Of a stretch of DNA of 64,000 nt, positions 1-7,836 are shown one piece after another. The first letter of the stretch is position 1; the number at the start of each line of letters is the position of its first letter. A model generated the notes under the pieces. It made no database searches. It was given only the letters and a program-made list of their open reading frames with translations, and was not told the origin of the DNA. The DNA comes from Geobacillus thermoleovorans (GTDB lineage Bacteria; Bacillota; Bacilli; Bacillales; Anoxybacillaceae): NCBI RefSeq assembly GCF_001610955.1, contig NZ_CP014335.1, forward strand, positions 475,001 to 539,000, read 5' to 3'. A program made the position numbers and the translations under genes.

Positions 1-545
<545 letters not shown>

Positions 546-614
546 CCAAGAAAAGCGCAGGCGAGCGGCTTCTTCCTGAGCACGGTTATCTAGTTTTGAG
601 GGAATGAAAAAGTC

Positions 615-642
615 TTGACAACAGGTCAACTTTCCTTATAAT
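615..642 (+). promoter_or_regulatory. SigA-type promoter in the 23S-5S spacer
   Basis: TTGACA (615-620) and TATAAT (637-642) are separated by 16 bp, so both hexamers are perfect sigma-A matches. It lies just upstream of 5S and could give 5S and the tRNA cluster transcription independent of the rRNA operon promoters. Promoter activity is inferred from sequence only. Confidence 0.55.
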
Positions 643-660
643 AAGACTTGTCCATTGTTG

Positions 661-777
<117 letters not shown>

Positions 778-785
778 AATTTCGT

Positions 786-861
786 GGAGGATTAGCTCAG
801 CTGGGAGAGCACTTGCCTTACAAGCAAGGGGTCGGCGGTTCGATCCCGTCATCCTCCACCA
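786..861 (+). tRNA. tRNA-Val (TAC)
   Basis: 76 nt with the 3' CCA encoded. Acceptor arms GGAGGAT and ATCCTCC pair; the anticodon loop CTTACAA gives TAC. First tRNA of the cluster. Confidence 0.95.
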
Positions 862-909
862 TCTTAATATAAAAGCTGACTTACTTTCTCATCATCGCGG
901 GGTGGAGCA

Positions 910-1025
910 ACGAGCCTTTGCTTCATCGAATTCGCTTCGAGTTGCCTCGACGCATCGAGCGTCTTTGAATCAGCTTGTAGAGGAAGAGGCAACGAACAAC
1001 AACACTAAAAGCATTGTGAAAATCA
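910..1025 (+). repeat. tRNA-embedded structured element, copy 1 (fMet)
   Basis: The element starts ACGAGC at 910 directly after a partial 5' copy of the following tRNA-fMet. A perfect 31-bp direct repeat (879-909 and 1026-1056) flanks it and covers tRNA upstream sequence plus the first tRNA bases. Stem arms TGCCTC (943-948) and GAGGCA (986-991) can pair. The complete tRNA-fMet is the downstream copy. One of eight related copies, all on the + strand. Confidence 0.8.
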
Positions 1026-1042
1026 ACTTACTTTCTCATCAT

Positions 1043-1120
<78 letters not shown>

Positions 1121-1124
1121 AGTT

Positions 1125-1200
1125 GGTCCCGTAGTGTAGTGGTTAACATGCCTGCCTGTCACGCAGGAGATCGCGGGTTCGAGTCCCGTCGGGACCGCCA
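1125..1200 (+). tRNA. tRNA-Asp (GTC)
   Basis: 76 nt with CCA. Anticodon loop CTGTCAC gives GTC; acceptor GGTCCCG pairs with CGGGACC. Confidence 0.95.
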
Positions 1201-1255
1201 TTCTTTCAAAATTGTGAAAGATGAAAAATACGGCTCAGCAGCTCATTCGGTAGAG

Positions 1256-1374
1256 ACGAGCATCCGCTTCATCGAATTCGCTTCGAGTTGCCTCGACGCA
1301 TCGAGCGTCTTTGAATCAGCTTGTAGAGGAAGAGGCACAGAGCAATTCAGCGAGCGAGTTAAAAAATAATATAT
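1256..1374 (+). repeat. tRNA-embedded structured element, copy 2 (Phe)
   Basis: It starts ACGAGC at 1256 after a 24-nt diverged 5' copy of tRNA-Phe (1232-1255, three mismatches to 1375-1398). Stem arms are TGCCTC (1289-1294) and GAGGCA (1332-1337). The hairpin TCGAA/TTCGA precedes the stem. The intact tRNA-Phe follows immediately. Confidence 0.78.
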
Positions 1375-1450
1375 GGCTCGGTAGCTCAGTCGGTAGAGCA
1401 AAGGACTGAAAATCCTTGTGTCGGCGGTTCGATTCCGTCCCGAGCCACCA
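1375..1450 (+). tRNA. tRNA-Phe (GAA)
   Basis: 76 nt with CCA encoded; anticodon loop CTGAAAA gives GAA. Confidence 0.95.
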
Positions 1451-1476
1451 TTTTTATCATAGTTCCGAAAGAAGGT

Positions 1477-1512
1477 TCCCGCTTCATGCAAAGCTAAGTG
1501 GGAGTAGTTCAC
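1477..1512 (+). repeat. hairpin resembling an IS200/IS605 right end
   Basis: TCCCGCTT (1477-1484) pairs with AAGTGGGA (1496-1503) and is followed by GTAGTTCAC. This layout, a short hairpin then a TTCA-type cleavage motif, is typical of IS200/IS605 right ends. No transposase sequence is left nearby, so it is a guess that this is a relic. Confidence 0.3.
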
Positions 1513-1560
1513 AGACATGTCAGATGTTCAAACCACCCCGGCTTAGTTCAATGGGTAGCG

Positions 1561-1684
1561 ACGAACATTCGCATCGTCGAGTCTGTTGCGAGTTGCCTCG
1601 ACGCACTCAGCTTCCTCGAATCAGCTTGCAGAGGAAGAGGCACAACTAGGCAGACAACATGAGTCACTAACTAATTTTAAATGT
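1561..1684 (+). repeat. tRNA-embedded structured element, copy 3 (Thr)
   Basis: It starts ACGAAC at 1561, after a 23-nt diverged 5' fragment of tRNA-Thr (1538-1560). Stem arms TGCCTC (1594-1599) and GAGGCA (1637-1642). It is the most diverged copy in its first hairpin. The complete tRNA-Thr follows. Confidence 0.75.
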
Positions 1685-1757
<73 letters not shown>

Positions 1758-1819
1758 TTCTTATTCCTTAATAACCCCTTAAGCCATTAAGGCGGCAACC
1801 GCGAGCCATTAGCTCAGTA

Positions 1820-1929
1820 ACGAGCGCTACATCTTCGAGTTCGCTTCGAGTTGTCCCGACGCATCTGACATCTTCGAATATGCTAGTAGAGGAAGGGACA
1901 TCGTTGTCTCGGAGTGTTATTGAACCCAT
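1820..1929 (+). repeat. tRNA-embedded structured element, copy 4 (Lys, first)
   Basis: First of three tandem copies before tRNA-Lys. It starts ACGAGC after a 17-nt 5' fragment of tRNA-Lys (1803-1819). The stem arms are TGTCCC (1852-1857) and GGGACA (1895-1900), a compensatory change relative to the TGCCTC/GAGGCA copies. The stretch 1842-1946 is identical to 2116-2220. Confidence 0.8.
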
Positions 1930-1946
1930 GAGCCATTAGCTCAGTA

Positions 1947-2067
1947 ACGAGCGCTGCATCTTCGAGTTTGCTTCGAGTTGCCTCGACGCACTTGGCATCT
2001 TTGAATCGGCTGGGAGAGGAAGAGGCAGGTAGAGTGAAACGAAGCTGTAGAGTGTTATCCTAACCAT
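1947..2067 (+). repeat. tRNA-embedded structured element, copy 5 (Lys, second)
   Basis: It starts ACGAGC after the second 17-nt tRNA-Lys fragment (1930-1946). Stem arms TGCCTC (1979-1984) and GAGGCA (2022-2027). Its 3' tail differs from copies 4 and 6, so the three tandem copies did not arise by simple recent triplication. Confidence 0.8.
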
Positions 2068-2093
2068 GAGCCATTAGCTCAGTAGGTAGAGCA

Positions 2094-2203
2094 ACGAGCA
2101 AAGCATCTTCGGATTTGCTTCGAGTTGTCCCGACGCATCTGACATCTTCGAATATGCTAGTAGAGGAAGGGACATCGTTGTCTCGGAGTGTTATTGAACC
2201 CAT
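2094..2203 (+). repeat. tRNA-embedded structured element, copy 6 (Lys, third)
   Basis: It starts ACGAGC after a 26-nt 5' fragment of tRNA-Lys (2068-2093), identical to the start of the intact gene (2204-2229). Stem arms TGTCCC (2126-2131) and GGGACA (2169-2174). Nearly identical to copy 4 downstream of the first hairpin. Confidence 0.8.
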
Positions 2204-2276
2204 GAGCCATTAGCTCAGTAGGTAGAGCATCTGACTTTTAATCAGAGGGTCGGAGGTTCGAGTCCTCCATGGCTCA
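2204..2276 (+). tRNA. tRNA-Lys (TTT)
   Basis: 73 nt, CCA not encoded. Anticodon loop CTTTTAA gives TTT. Its 5' part has been copied three times upstream together with the structured elements. Confidence 0.94.
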
Positions 2277-2283
2277 TCGTCTT

Positions 2284-2358
2284 GCGGAAGTAGTTCAGCG
2301 GTAGAACACCACCTTGCCAAGGTGGGGGTCGCGGGTTCGAGCCCCGTCTTCCGCTCCA
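2284..2358 (+). tRNA. tRNA-Gly (GCC)
   Basis: 75 nt with a terminal CCA; anticodon loop TTGCCAA gives GCC. Confidence 0.94.
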
Positions 2359-2363
2359 CTTCC

Positions 2364-2449
2364 GCCGGGGTGGCGGAATTGGCAGACGCACAGGACTTAA
2401 AATCCTGGGGTAGGTAACTACCGTGCCGGTTCGAGTCCGGCCCTCGGCA
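2364..2449 (+). tRNA. tRNA-Leu (TAA)
   Basis: 86 nt class II tRNA with a long variable arm; anticodon loop CTTAAAA gives TAA. CCA is not encoded. Confidence 0.94.
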
Positions 2450-2454
2450 CTTGT

Positions 2455-2528
2455 GCGCTCGTAGCTCAATTGGATAGAGCATCTGACTACGGATCAGAAG
2501 GTTAGGGGTTCGAATCCTCTCGAGCGCG
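2455..2528 (+). tRNA. tRNA-Arg (ACG)
   Basis: 74 nt without encoded CCA; anticodon loop CTACGGA gives ACG, whose A34 is normally deaminated to inosine by TadA. Confidence 0.94.
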
Positions 2529-2534
2529 TTTTGT

Positions 2535-2608
2535 CGGGAAGTAGCTCAGCTTGGTAGAGCACACGGTTCGGGTCCGTGAGGTCGCAGGTTCAAATCCTGT
2601 CTTCCCGA
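2535..2608 (+). tRNA. tRNA-Pro (CGG)
   Basis: 74 nt without encoded CCA; stem CACGG/CCGTG encloses loop TTCGGGT, giving anticodon CGG. The gene at this place in B. subtilis clusters reads TGG, so this is a different isoacceptor. Confidence 0.9.
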
Positions 2609-2616
2609 TTTATCAT

Positions 2617-2689
2617 GGGGCCTTAGCTCAGCTGGGAGAGCGCCTGCTTTGCAAGCAGGAGGTCATCGGTTCGATCCCGATAGGCTCCA
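2617..2689 (+). tRNA. tRNA-Ala (TGC)
   Basis: 73 nt; acceptor GGGGCCT pairs with AGGCTCC; anticodon loop TTTGCAA gives TGC. The bases after the discriminator are CCT, so CCA is incomplete. Confidence 0.94.
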
Positions 2690-2706
2690 CCTTTTGACTT
2701 AAATTT

Positions 2707-2783
2707 GGCGGTGTAGCTCAGCTGGCTAGAGCGTACGGTTCATACCCGTGAGGTCGGGGGTTCGATCCCCTCCACCGCCACCA
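2707..2783 (+). tRNA. elongator tRNA-Met (CAT)
   Basis: 77 nt with CCA. Loop TTCATAC gives CAT. The acceptor stem GGCGGTG matches the Bacillus elongator Met type. A CAT anticodon alone cannot separate Met from lysidine-modified Ile. Confidence 0.85.
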
Positions 2784-2788
2784 TTATC

Positions 2789-2865
2789 GGACCTTTAGCT
2801 CAGCTGGTTAGAGCAGACGGCTCATAACCGTCCGGTCGTAGGTTCGAGTCCTACAAGGTCCACCA
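2789..2865 (+). tRNA. tRNA-Ile2 (CAT, lysidine type), probable
   Basis: 77 nt with CCA; anticodon CAT in a stem GACGG/CCGTC. The acceptor GGACCTT and the overall sequence resemble Bacillus tRNA-Ile2, in which TilS converts C34 to lysidine so that it reads AUA. It could instead be a Met tRNA. Confidence 0.75.
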
Positions 2866-2884
2866 TTATTATTGTTGCTTTTTT

Positions 2885-2975
2885 GGAGGAGTACCCAAGT
2901 GGTTGAAGGGGTCGGTCTTGAAAACCGAGAGGCGCCGCAAGGCGCGCGGGGGTTCGAATCCCTCCTCCTCCGCCA
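2885..2975 (+). tRNA. tRNA-Ser (TGA)
   Basis: 91 nt class II tRNA with CCA; anticodon loop CTTGAAA gives TGA; long GC-rich variable arm. Confidence 0.95.
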
Positions 2976-2991
2976 TGCACTTTAAAATCGT

Positions 2992-3067
<76 letters not shown>

Positions 3068-3073
3068 GAACGA

Positions 3074-3147
3074 GGCGACTATGGCGAAGTGGTTAACGCA
3101 CCAGATTGTGGCTCTGGCATGCGTGGGTTCGATTCCCACTAGTCGCC
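3074..3147 (+). tRNA. tRNA-His (GTG)
   Basis: Loop TTGTGGC gives GTG. An extra G at position -1 (3074) pairs with the C discriminator, the usual identity element of bacterial tRNA-His. CCA is not encoded. Confidence 0.94.
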
Positions 3148-3201
3148 CTTTTCATTAATATTCTATATTTGCGGGTGTAGTTTAGTGGTAAAACCTCAGC
3201 C

Positions 3202-3318
3202 ACGAGCATCTGCATCATCGAATCTGCTTCGAGTTGCCCCGACGCATCTGGCTTCTATGAATCAGCTGGTAGAGGAAGGGGCATGGAAGCAGCGTGGCGG
3301 ATGTTCAACTAAATGATA
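3202..3318 (+). repeat. tRNA-embedded structured element, copy 7 (Gly)
   Basis: It starts ACGAGC at 3202 after a 5' copy of tRNA-Gly. Direct repeats of 32 bp (3170-3201 and 3319-3350) are perfect. Stem arms TGCCCC (3235-3240) and GGGGCA (3278-3283) give the third covarying stem type. A possible outer stem pairs CATCTGC near 3207 with GCGGATG near 3297. Confidence 0.82.
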
Positions 3319-3319
3319 T

Positions 3320-3390
3320 GCGGGTGTAGTTTAGTGGTAAAACCTCAGCCTTCCAAGCTGATGTCGTGGGTTCGATTCCCATCACCCGCT
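3320..3390 (+). tRNA. tRNA-Gly (TCC)
   Basis: 71 nt without CCA; anticodon loop CTTCCAA gives TCC. Confidence 0.94.
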
Positions 3391-3396
3391 TTTTAT

Positions 3397-3470
3397 GGGC
3401 CTATAGCTCAGCTGGTCAGAGCGCACGCCTGATAAGCGTGAGGTCGGTGGTTCAAGTCCACTTAGGCCCA
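3397..3470 (+). tRNA. tRNA-Ile (GAT)
   Basis: 74 nt without encoded CCA; anticodon loop CTGATAA gives GAT. Confidence 0.94.
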
Positions 3471-3480
3471 TTATTTTCCA

Positions 3481-3509
3481 TTGAATATTTTTGGGTCATT
3501 CGCTATAAT
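3481..3509 (+). promoter_or_regulatory. possible SigA promoter inside the tRNA cluster
   Basis: TTGAAT (3481-3486), 17 bp, then TATAAT (3504-3509). It lies in the widest spacer of the cluster, before element copy 8 and tRNA-Asn, and could drive the last three tRNAs separately. Confidence 0.4.
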
Positions 3510-3553
3510 AATGGGCGAACAATGCCCCATCGTTCCACAGCAAAATCGGAGCG

Positions 3554-3679
3554 ACGAGCTTCACATCTTCGAATTCGCTGCGAGTTGCCTCGACGCATCT
3601 CGCTTCCTTGAATTAGCTGGCAGAGGAAGAGGCAACGAGCACATTTGGAAGATGTGCATAACATATAGTTATTCATCAT
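3554..3679 (+). repeat. tRNA-embedded structured element, copy 8 (Asn)
   Basis: It starts ACGAGC at 3554. The preceding bases (about 3532-3553) look like a strongly decayed 5' copy of tRNA-Asn. Stem arms TGCCTC (3586-3591) and GAGGCA (3629-3634). An outer stem of nine pairs is possible: CACATCTTC (3562-3570) with GAAGATGTG (3648-3656). Confidence 0.75.
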
Positions 3680-3754
3680 TCCGCAATAGCTCAGCGGTAG
3701 AGCAACCGGCTGTTAACCGGTAGGTCGTAGGTTCGAATCCTACTTGCGGAGCCA
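3680..3754 (+). tRNA. tRNA-Asn (GTT)
   Basis: 75 nt ending in GCCA; anticodon loop CTGTTAA gives GTT. Confidence 0.95.
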
Positions 3755-3761
3755 TTTCTTT

Positions 3762-3854
3762 GGAGAAGTACCCAAGTGGCTGAAGGGGACGGTTTGCTAA
3801 ACCGTTAGGTCGCAGTTTTGCGGCGCGCGGGTTCAAATCCCGCCTTCTCCGCCA
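3762..3854 (+). tRNA. tRNA-Ser (GCT)
   Basis: 93 nt class II tRNA with CCA; anticodon GCT in loop TTGCTAA. Confidence 0.94.
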
Positions 3855-3858
3855 TAAT

Positions 3859-3930
3859 GGCCCGTTGGTCAAGTGGTTAAGACACCGCCCTTTCACGGCG
3901 GTAACACGGGTTCGAATCCCGTACGGGTCA
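3859..3930 (+). tRNA. tRNA-Glu (TTC)
   Basis: 72 nt; anticodon loop CTTTCAC gives TTC. CCA is not encoded. Last tRNA of the cluster, ten bases before the terminator. Confidence 0.95.
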
Positions 3931-3939
3931 CTGGTTGCT

Positions 3940-3968
3940 GGCACCAGAGATTCTGGTGCCCTTTTGTA
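3940..3968 (+). terminator. terminator of the rRNA-tRNA operon
   Basis: GGCACCAGA (3940-3948) and TCTGGTGCC (3952-3960) form a nine-pair stem with a 3-nt loop, followed by CTTTTG. Confidence 0.85.
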
Positions 3969-4000
3969 CAATTTCTTTTGTCGATTTTTGCGTTTTTTTC

Positions 4001-4118
4001 TTGCGATGCGTGTGGAAGTCTGTTATAATATCTCTCGTTAGCTTTAAAATTACGTTATGATTGTTGGGGACAACGCAGTGTTTCGTTTCGTTAAAGAACG
4101 AGGCATTGCGTTTTTTTC
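4001..4118 (+). ncRNA. candidate small RNA unit (promoter to terminator)
   Basis: TTGCGA (4001-4006) and TATAAT (4024-4029) are 17 bp apart. About 35 nt past the expected start a terminator-type hairpin follows: AACGCAGTG (4072-4080) pairs with CATTGCGTT (4104-4112), with an inner stem and a T-rich tail. No reading frame lies between. The predicted transcript would be about 80 nt. It could be a free small RNA or an attenuated leader left without a gene. No known RNA family was recognised. Confidence 0.45.
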
Positions 4119-4140
4119 TTTATCACCCTAAACCGAGAAG

Positions 4141-4227
4141 ACCCCCACTTCCACGCGTGAGCGTAGGTGGGAGAGAGTTCAAGTAGGGAGGGAGTCCCCC
4201 GTTTCCAACAGCAGGAAAGTGGGGGGG
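4141..4227 (+). repeat. inverted-repeat unit, possible IS605-type end relic
   Basis: CCCCCACTT near the start and AAGTGGGGG near 4217 form an outer inverted repeat. An internal hairpin (CCCACTT with AGGTGGG) is followed by AGAGTTCAA, the pattern seen at IS200/IS605 right ends. No coding sequence lies within. Function unknown. Confidence 0.3.
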
Positions 4228-4231
4228 AAGA

Positions 4232-4897
4232 TCAAATGAACAATTGGGCGTCGGCTTCGCCGCCATGAATTTGCACAAACATCGTTTGGATGGCTTGAAG
4301 CTGGCGCTTGGCGGTTTCTTCTGGCGTTGATGGGAGAAAGTAAACGATTTGCAAAGCGTTTTTCGTTTCTCTCGTCACGGCGGTCCGCTCCGAATCGACG
4401 ATCGGACTGCCAAACGGCCCTCGTTCATCTTTGCTGACGAGTTTGTTGGCAAAGTTGACTGTGCGGCCGTTTAACGCGATGTATTCATCTTGTTCCGTGC
4501 CGATCGTGAGCGTCACTGTCCCGTTGATGCGGTCTAGATCATAGATGCCGAGCGGAATTTTATAATAGAGTGAAAAAAAGTTGTTTATGTCCGCCGCTGA
4601 ATGGATAGGCGGAATGAAGCTTTTTTTCTGGATGCGTCGGTACAGGCTTTCACTTGACGGTCGATAGCGGCTTGGGTCCGTTCCGATTTGTTTGAAAGTA
4701 CGGCGCCATTCGACCATCTCAGGGATGTCGGCAATCGACTTTTCCTGCAGCTCGATGTAAAGAGATTCTTGAAACAGCTCAAGCCTCCCCCTTAACATTT
4801 GCGGTGAATCGCTGACCTCGATATGATGATAGCGGATGACGCCGAATTTACCAGAAGGAAGGCGTTGCTTTAGTTGTTCTGATATCACGCATTTCAT
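4232..4897 (-). CDS. B3/B4 tRNA-binding domain protein
   Basis: 221 aa. The sequence resembles stand-alone B3/B4 domain proteins, related to the editing-like module of the phenylalanyl-tRNA synthetase beta subunit. The central GTDPSRYRPSSESLYRR stretch (around residues 72-88) and the NNFFSLYYKIPLGIYDLD stretch are typical. The ATG at 4897 was chosen because GAGGTGAT precedes it at good spacing; upstream in-frame starts lack a site and would run into the divergent queG. The start regions of the two genes face each other across about 50 bp. The substrate is unknown; binding of a tRNA or aminoacyl ligand is inferred from the family. Confidence 0.75.
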   Translation of the reverse strand: MKCVISEQLKQRLPSGKFGVIRYHHIEVSDSPQMLRGRLELFQESLYIELQEKSIADIPEMVEWRRTFKQIGTDPSRYRPSSESLYRRIQKKSFIPPIHSAADINNFFSLYYKIPLGIYDLDRINGTVTLTIGTEQDEYIALNGRTVNFANKLVSKDERGPFGSPIVDSERTAVTRETKNALQIVYFLPSTPEETAKRQLQAIQTMFVQIHGGEADAQLFI

Positions 4898-4949
4898 CTT
4901 GATCACCTCGGATTTCATTTTACCATATATGACGAAAGGAGGGAAAACG

Positions 4950-6092
4950 ATGGATGTTGTGGCATTAAAGCAGGAAGTCATTGAGTACAGTCGGTCAATC
5001 GGCATTGATAAAATCGGATTTGCGAGCGCTGATCCGTTTGTTGAATTAAAGGAACGGCTGCGCCGCCAGCAGGAGCTCGGCTATCAGTCCGGTTTTGAGG
5101 AACCAGATATTGAGAAACGGACGAATCCTTCATTGCTTCTTCCGGAAGCAAAATCGATTATTGCCATTGCTCTTGCCTATCCGTCTAAAATGAAAAATGC
5201 GCCGCGGGGGACAAAGACGGAACGGCGCGGCGTTTTTTGCCGCGCTTCATGGGGAAAGGACTACCACGATGTGTTGCGGGAACGTTTGCAGCAGCTCGAG
5301 GAGTTTTTGCTGGCCAAAGTGCCCCATGCCCGCGTTCGCTCGATGGTGGATACCGGAGAGCTCGCTGATCGGGCGGTGGCGGAACGAGCAGGGATCGGTT
5401 GGAGCGGCAAGAACTGCTCTATTATTACACCGGAGTTTGGATCGTATGTGTATTTGGGAGAAATGATTACGAATATTCCATTTCCCCCTGATGAACCGGT
5501 TGAAAACCGATGCGGCACGTGCACGAAATGCATTGATGCCTGCCCGACCGGGGCGCTTGTGCAAGGGGGGCAACTGAACGCACAGCGGTGCCTTTCCTTT
5601 TTAACGCAAACGAAAGGCTTTTTAGCCGACGAGTTTCGGGAGAAAATCGGGAACCGGCTGTACGGCTGCGATACATGCCAGCAAGTCTGCCCGGAAAATA
5701 AGGGGAAAGACTTTCATTTGCATCCAGAATTCGAGCCGGATCCGGAAGCGGTAAAGCCGAAGCTCATCCCGCTGCTTCAGATGAGCAACCGTGAATTTAA
5801 AGAAACATTTGGGGCCATGGCGGGTTCATGGCGTGGGAAAAAGCCGATTCAGCGCAATGCCATTCTGGCGCTCGCCCATTACAAAGACCAAACCGCGGTG
5901 CCGCACTTACTGCGTTTGTTGAAAGAGGATAGCCGTCCCGTCATCCGCGGGACGGCGGCGTGGGCGCTCGGGAAAATCGGGGATCCAAGCGCTAAGCCTT
6001 ACTTGGAGGCCGCGCGGCAAACGGAGGCGGATGCCGATGTGATCGCTGAGATTGAAAAAGGACTGAAACTGTTGGCTGAGGCAAAGGAATAG
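4950..6092 (+). CDS. queG: epoxyqueuosine reductase QueG
   Basis: 380 aa. QueG carries out the last step of queuosine synthesis on tRNA, reducing epoxyqueuosine to queuosine with cobalamin and two [4Fe-4S] clusters in the cytoplasm. Ferredoxin-type motifs [12 protein letters not shown] (about residues 188-199) and CDTCQQVCP (about 240-248) are present, as is the [10 protein letters not shown] segment (around 132) near the catalytic Asp. HEAT-like repeats occupy the last 80 residues, as in Bacillus QueG. The start follows AAAGGAGGG by seven bases. It is followed after 60 bp by the amidase-domain gene. Length matches the family. Confidence 0.95.
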   Translation: MDVVALKQEVIEYSRSIGIDKIGFASADPFVELKERLRRQQELGYQSGFEEPDIEKRTNPSLLLPEAKSIIAIALAYPSKMKNAPRGTKTERRGVFCRASWGKDYHDVLRERLQQLEEFLLAKVPHARVRSMVDTGELADRAVAERAGIGWSGKNCSIITPEFGSYVYLGEMITNIPFPPDEPVENRCGTCTKCIDACPTGALVQGGQLNAQRCLSFLTQTKGFLADEFREKIGNRLYGCDTCQQVCPENKGKDFHLHPEFEPDPEAVKPKLIPLLQMSNREFKETFGAMAGSWRGKKPIQRNAILALAHYKDQTAVPHLLRLLKEDSRPVIRGTAAWALGKIGDPSAKPYLEAARQTEADADVIAEIEKGLKLLAEAKE

Positions 6093-6153
6093 GGAAAAAA
6101 ACGCAGCTTCCCCACATAAGGTAGTAACAAAAACGAAAGTGGTGGAAAGCAGC

Positions 6154-7017
6154 ATGAAAAAACAGTTGCGCGCGTGGTTGGATGAGCGAGCCCGCTCGTT
6201 TGTGTCGGAAAGCAATATCCGAAGCGAAGAGGCGGCAAGAAAGCAACGGCTTTGCCAAAAGCGCGGTGCGGAGATCGTCCGTTGCACGATCCGGGGACAA
6301 ATTGTCGGCAGGCAGACCATCGAGCGGGAAGCGAAAGTTATGTATATTGCCCACCATCAATTTTTAATTAAGCAAAGGGGTTCACTATATATAGAAGAAC
6401 AGGTTGAGGAGCGATGCGCCTGTTTTGTTCGCGGTGAGCTTGTAACTGATGAACCGATCAACCGGTTGGGGAGGGATATGGAGGCGCCGCGCGTCGAACG
6501 AGAGCAATGGACGGGGGAGCGTCTTTCTTACCAGTATGACCGCGCCCGGGCGGTGCGGTATGCGGAAACGTGGTGGAATCGGCATAACCCGGTGTTTCCG
6601 TCGTTTCCGGTGGATTGCACGAATTTTGTCTCTCAATGCTTGTATGCAGGCGGGGCGCCGATGACGGGCTATCCGAACCGGGCGAGGGGATGGTGGTGTC
6701 AAAACGGAAGTTGGAGTTACAGCTGGGCTGTGGCCCATGCTTTTCGTTGGTATTTGAGCGGGTCGCGCATCGGCTTGCAGGCGGTGGAAGTGGCGGAGCC
6801 GGAGCAATTGATGGCAGGTGATGTCATCTGTTATGATTTTCAAGGGGACGGACGCTTCGACCACTCAACGATTGTGGTGGCGAAAGATCAGAACGGGATG
6901 CCGCTTGTGAACGCCCATACGACAAACAGCCGAATGCGCTATTGGTCGTATGAAGATTCAAGCGCCTATACGCCGAACATTCGCTATAAGTTTTTTCACA
7001 TCATCGATCGCAAATAA
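6154..7017 (+). CDS. amidase-domain protein (YhbB-like)
   Basis: 287 aa. The C-terminal half matches the putative amidase domain (Amidase_6) of Bacillus YhbB: a [11 protein letters not shown] motif with the probable nucleophile Cys155, and His237 (DHSTIVV) and His255 (VNAHTT) as likely catalytic partners. The N-terminal ~130 residues are charged and less conserved. No signal peptide is visible, so a cytoplasmic or forespore role is possible. The ATG at 6154 follows GGTGGA by seven bases; a GTG 15 nt upstream is less likely. Substrate not known; peptidoglycan-type amide bonds are a family-based guess. Confidence 0.8.
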   Translation: MKKQLRAWLDERARSFVSESNIRSEEAARKQRLCQKRGAEIVRCTIRGQIVGRQTIEREAKVMYIAHHQFLIKQRGSLYIEEQVEERCACFVRGELVTDEPINRLGRDMEAPRVEREQWTGERLSYQYDRARAVRYAETWWNRHNPVFPSFPVDCTNFVSQCLYAGGAPMTGYPNRARGWWCQNGSWSYSWAVAHAFRWYLSGSRIGLQAVEVAEPEQLMAGDVICYDFQGDGRFDHSTIVVAKDQNGMPLVNAHTTNSRMRYWSYEDSSAYTPNIRYKFFHIIDRK

Positions 7018-7037
7018 ACGTTGCTGAGGTGAAGGAA

Positions 7038-7511
7038 ATGCCGCTTCATGTAGTGCTATACCAGCCAGAAATTCCAGCCAATACTGGAAACATCGCTCGT
7101 ACGTGCGCAGCAACCGATACGTCGCTCCATTTGATCCGCCCGCTCGGTTTTTCTACGGATGATAAAATGTTAAAGCGCGCCGGGCTTGATTATTGGCCGT
7201 ATGTCAATATTTCGTATTATGACTCGCTTGACGAACTATTCGCCCGCTTTCCGGAAGGGGAGTTTTATTTCATTACGAAATTCGGGCGCCGGTATTATGA
7301 TTCGTTTGATTTCAGCGATACAGAAAAACATATTTTCTTTGTGTTCGGCCGTGAAACGACCGGACTGCCGAAGGAGCTGCTTGAGGCCAATATGGACCGT
7401 TGCCTTCGCATCCCGATGAATGACAAAGTGCGCTCGTTAAACTTGTCGAACACGGCGGCCATTTTAGTGTACGAAGCGTTGCGCCAACAACGGTTTTATG
7501 GGTTGTCATAA
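7038..7511 (+). CDS. trmL: tRNA (cytidine(34)-2'-O)-methyltransferase TrmL
   Basis: 157 aa SPOUT methyltransferase (formerly CspR). TrmL methylates the 2'-OH of position 34 in certain tRNA-Leu species with S-adenosylmethionine. The three knot motifs are visible: NTGNIARTCAA near the N-terminus, FVFGRETTGLP near residue 99, and the C-terminal SLNLSNTAAILVYEAL. The start at 7038 is six bases after GAGGTGA; a GTG nine bases earlier lies inside that site. It is 20 bp downstream of the amidase gene, so the two may share a transcript. A terminator follows. Confidence 0.93.
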   Translation: MPLHVVLYQPEIPANTGNIARTCAATDTSLHLIRPLGFSTDDKMLKRAGLDYWPYVNISYYDSLDELFARFPEGEFYFITKFGRRYYDSFDFSDTEKHIFFVFGRETTGLPKELLEANMDRCLRIPMNDKVRSLNLSNTAAILVYEALRQQRFYGLS

Positions 7512-7513
7512 AC

Positions 7514-7548
7514 AAAAAAACGACCTTCGCTCTGGAGGTCGTTTTTTT
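7514..7548 (+). terminator. terminator after trmL
   Basis: ACGACCT (7520-7526) and AGGTCGT (7536-7542) form the stem, with an A-run before and a T-run after, so it can work for both strands. Confidence 0.85.
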
Positions 7549-7552
7549 GGTC

Positions 7553-7645
7553 TTATTGTCTGACGCCTGGTTTGTCTTCATAGCCAGCGGTGAAAATGGC
7601 CGTCAAAAACGCAATGATAACCCCTAGCACAAGCAAAGTGCGCAT
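7553..7645 (-). CDS. small membrane peptide, 30 aa
   Basis: A 30-residue peptide beginning MRTLLVLGVIIAF with one predicted transmembrane helix and a charged tail (YEDKPGVRQ). The start is seven bases after AAGGAGGA, a strong ribosome binding site. Its stop lies next to the bidirectional trmL terminator. No homologue recognised. Confidence 0.5.
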   Translation of the reverse strand: MRTLLVLGVIIAFLTAIFTAGYEDKPGVRQ

Positions 7646-7763
7646 CGTTTGTTCCTCCTTCATAATGAAAGTGGCAGGCGTTTCCCCTTTTATTATAGCG
7701 AATATGGCCAAGCATGTGAATGACCGCAGTTGGTTGTTAGGAGACAAAATTTTTTTTTGCGGC

Positions 7764-7792
7764 GAATGATACGGGACATCCTCGCATAAATT
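7764..7792 (+). promoter_or_regulatory. possible SigE-type promoter of prkA
   Basis: GAATGATA (7764-7771), 13 bp, CATAAATT (7785-7792). The -10-like box resembles the mother-cell sigma-E consensus CATACAnT with one change; the -35 is weak. prkA is a sporulation gene in Bacillus. The same 13-bp spacing occurs before yhbH and spoVR here. Confidence 0.35.
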
Positions 7793-7836
7793 GTAATAAT
7801 CTTGCTGTTAGACATCCAAGGGTGAGGAGGTCCTTT

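Noticed and set aside
3562..3656. An outer stem as a general feature of the tRNA-embedded elements
   Set aside because: It is clear in copies 7 and 8 only; other copies could not be folded the same way by eye.
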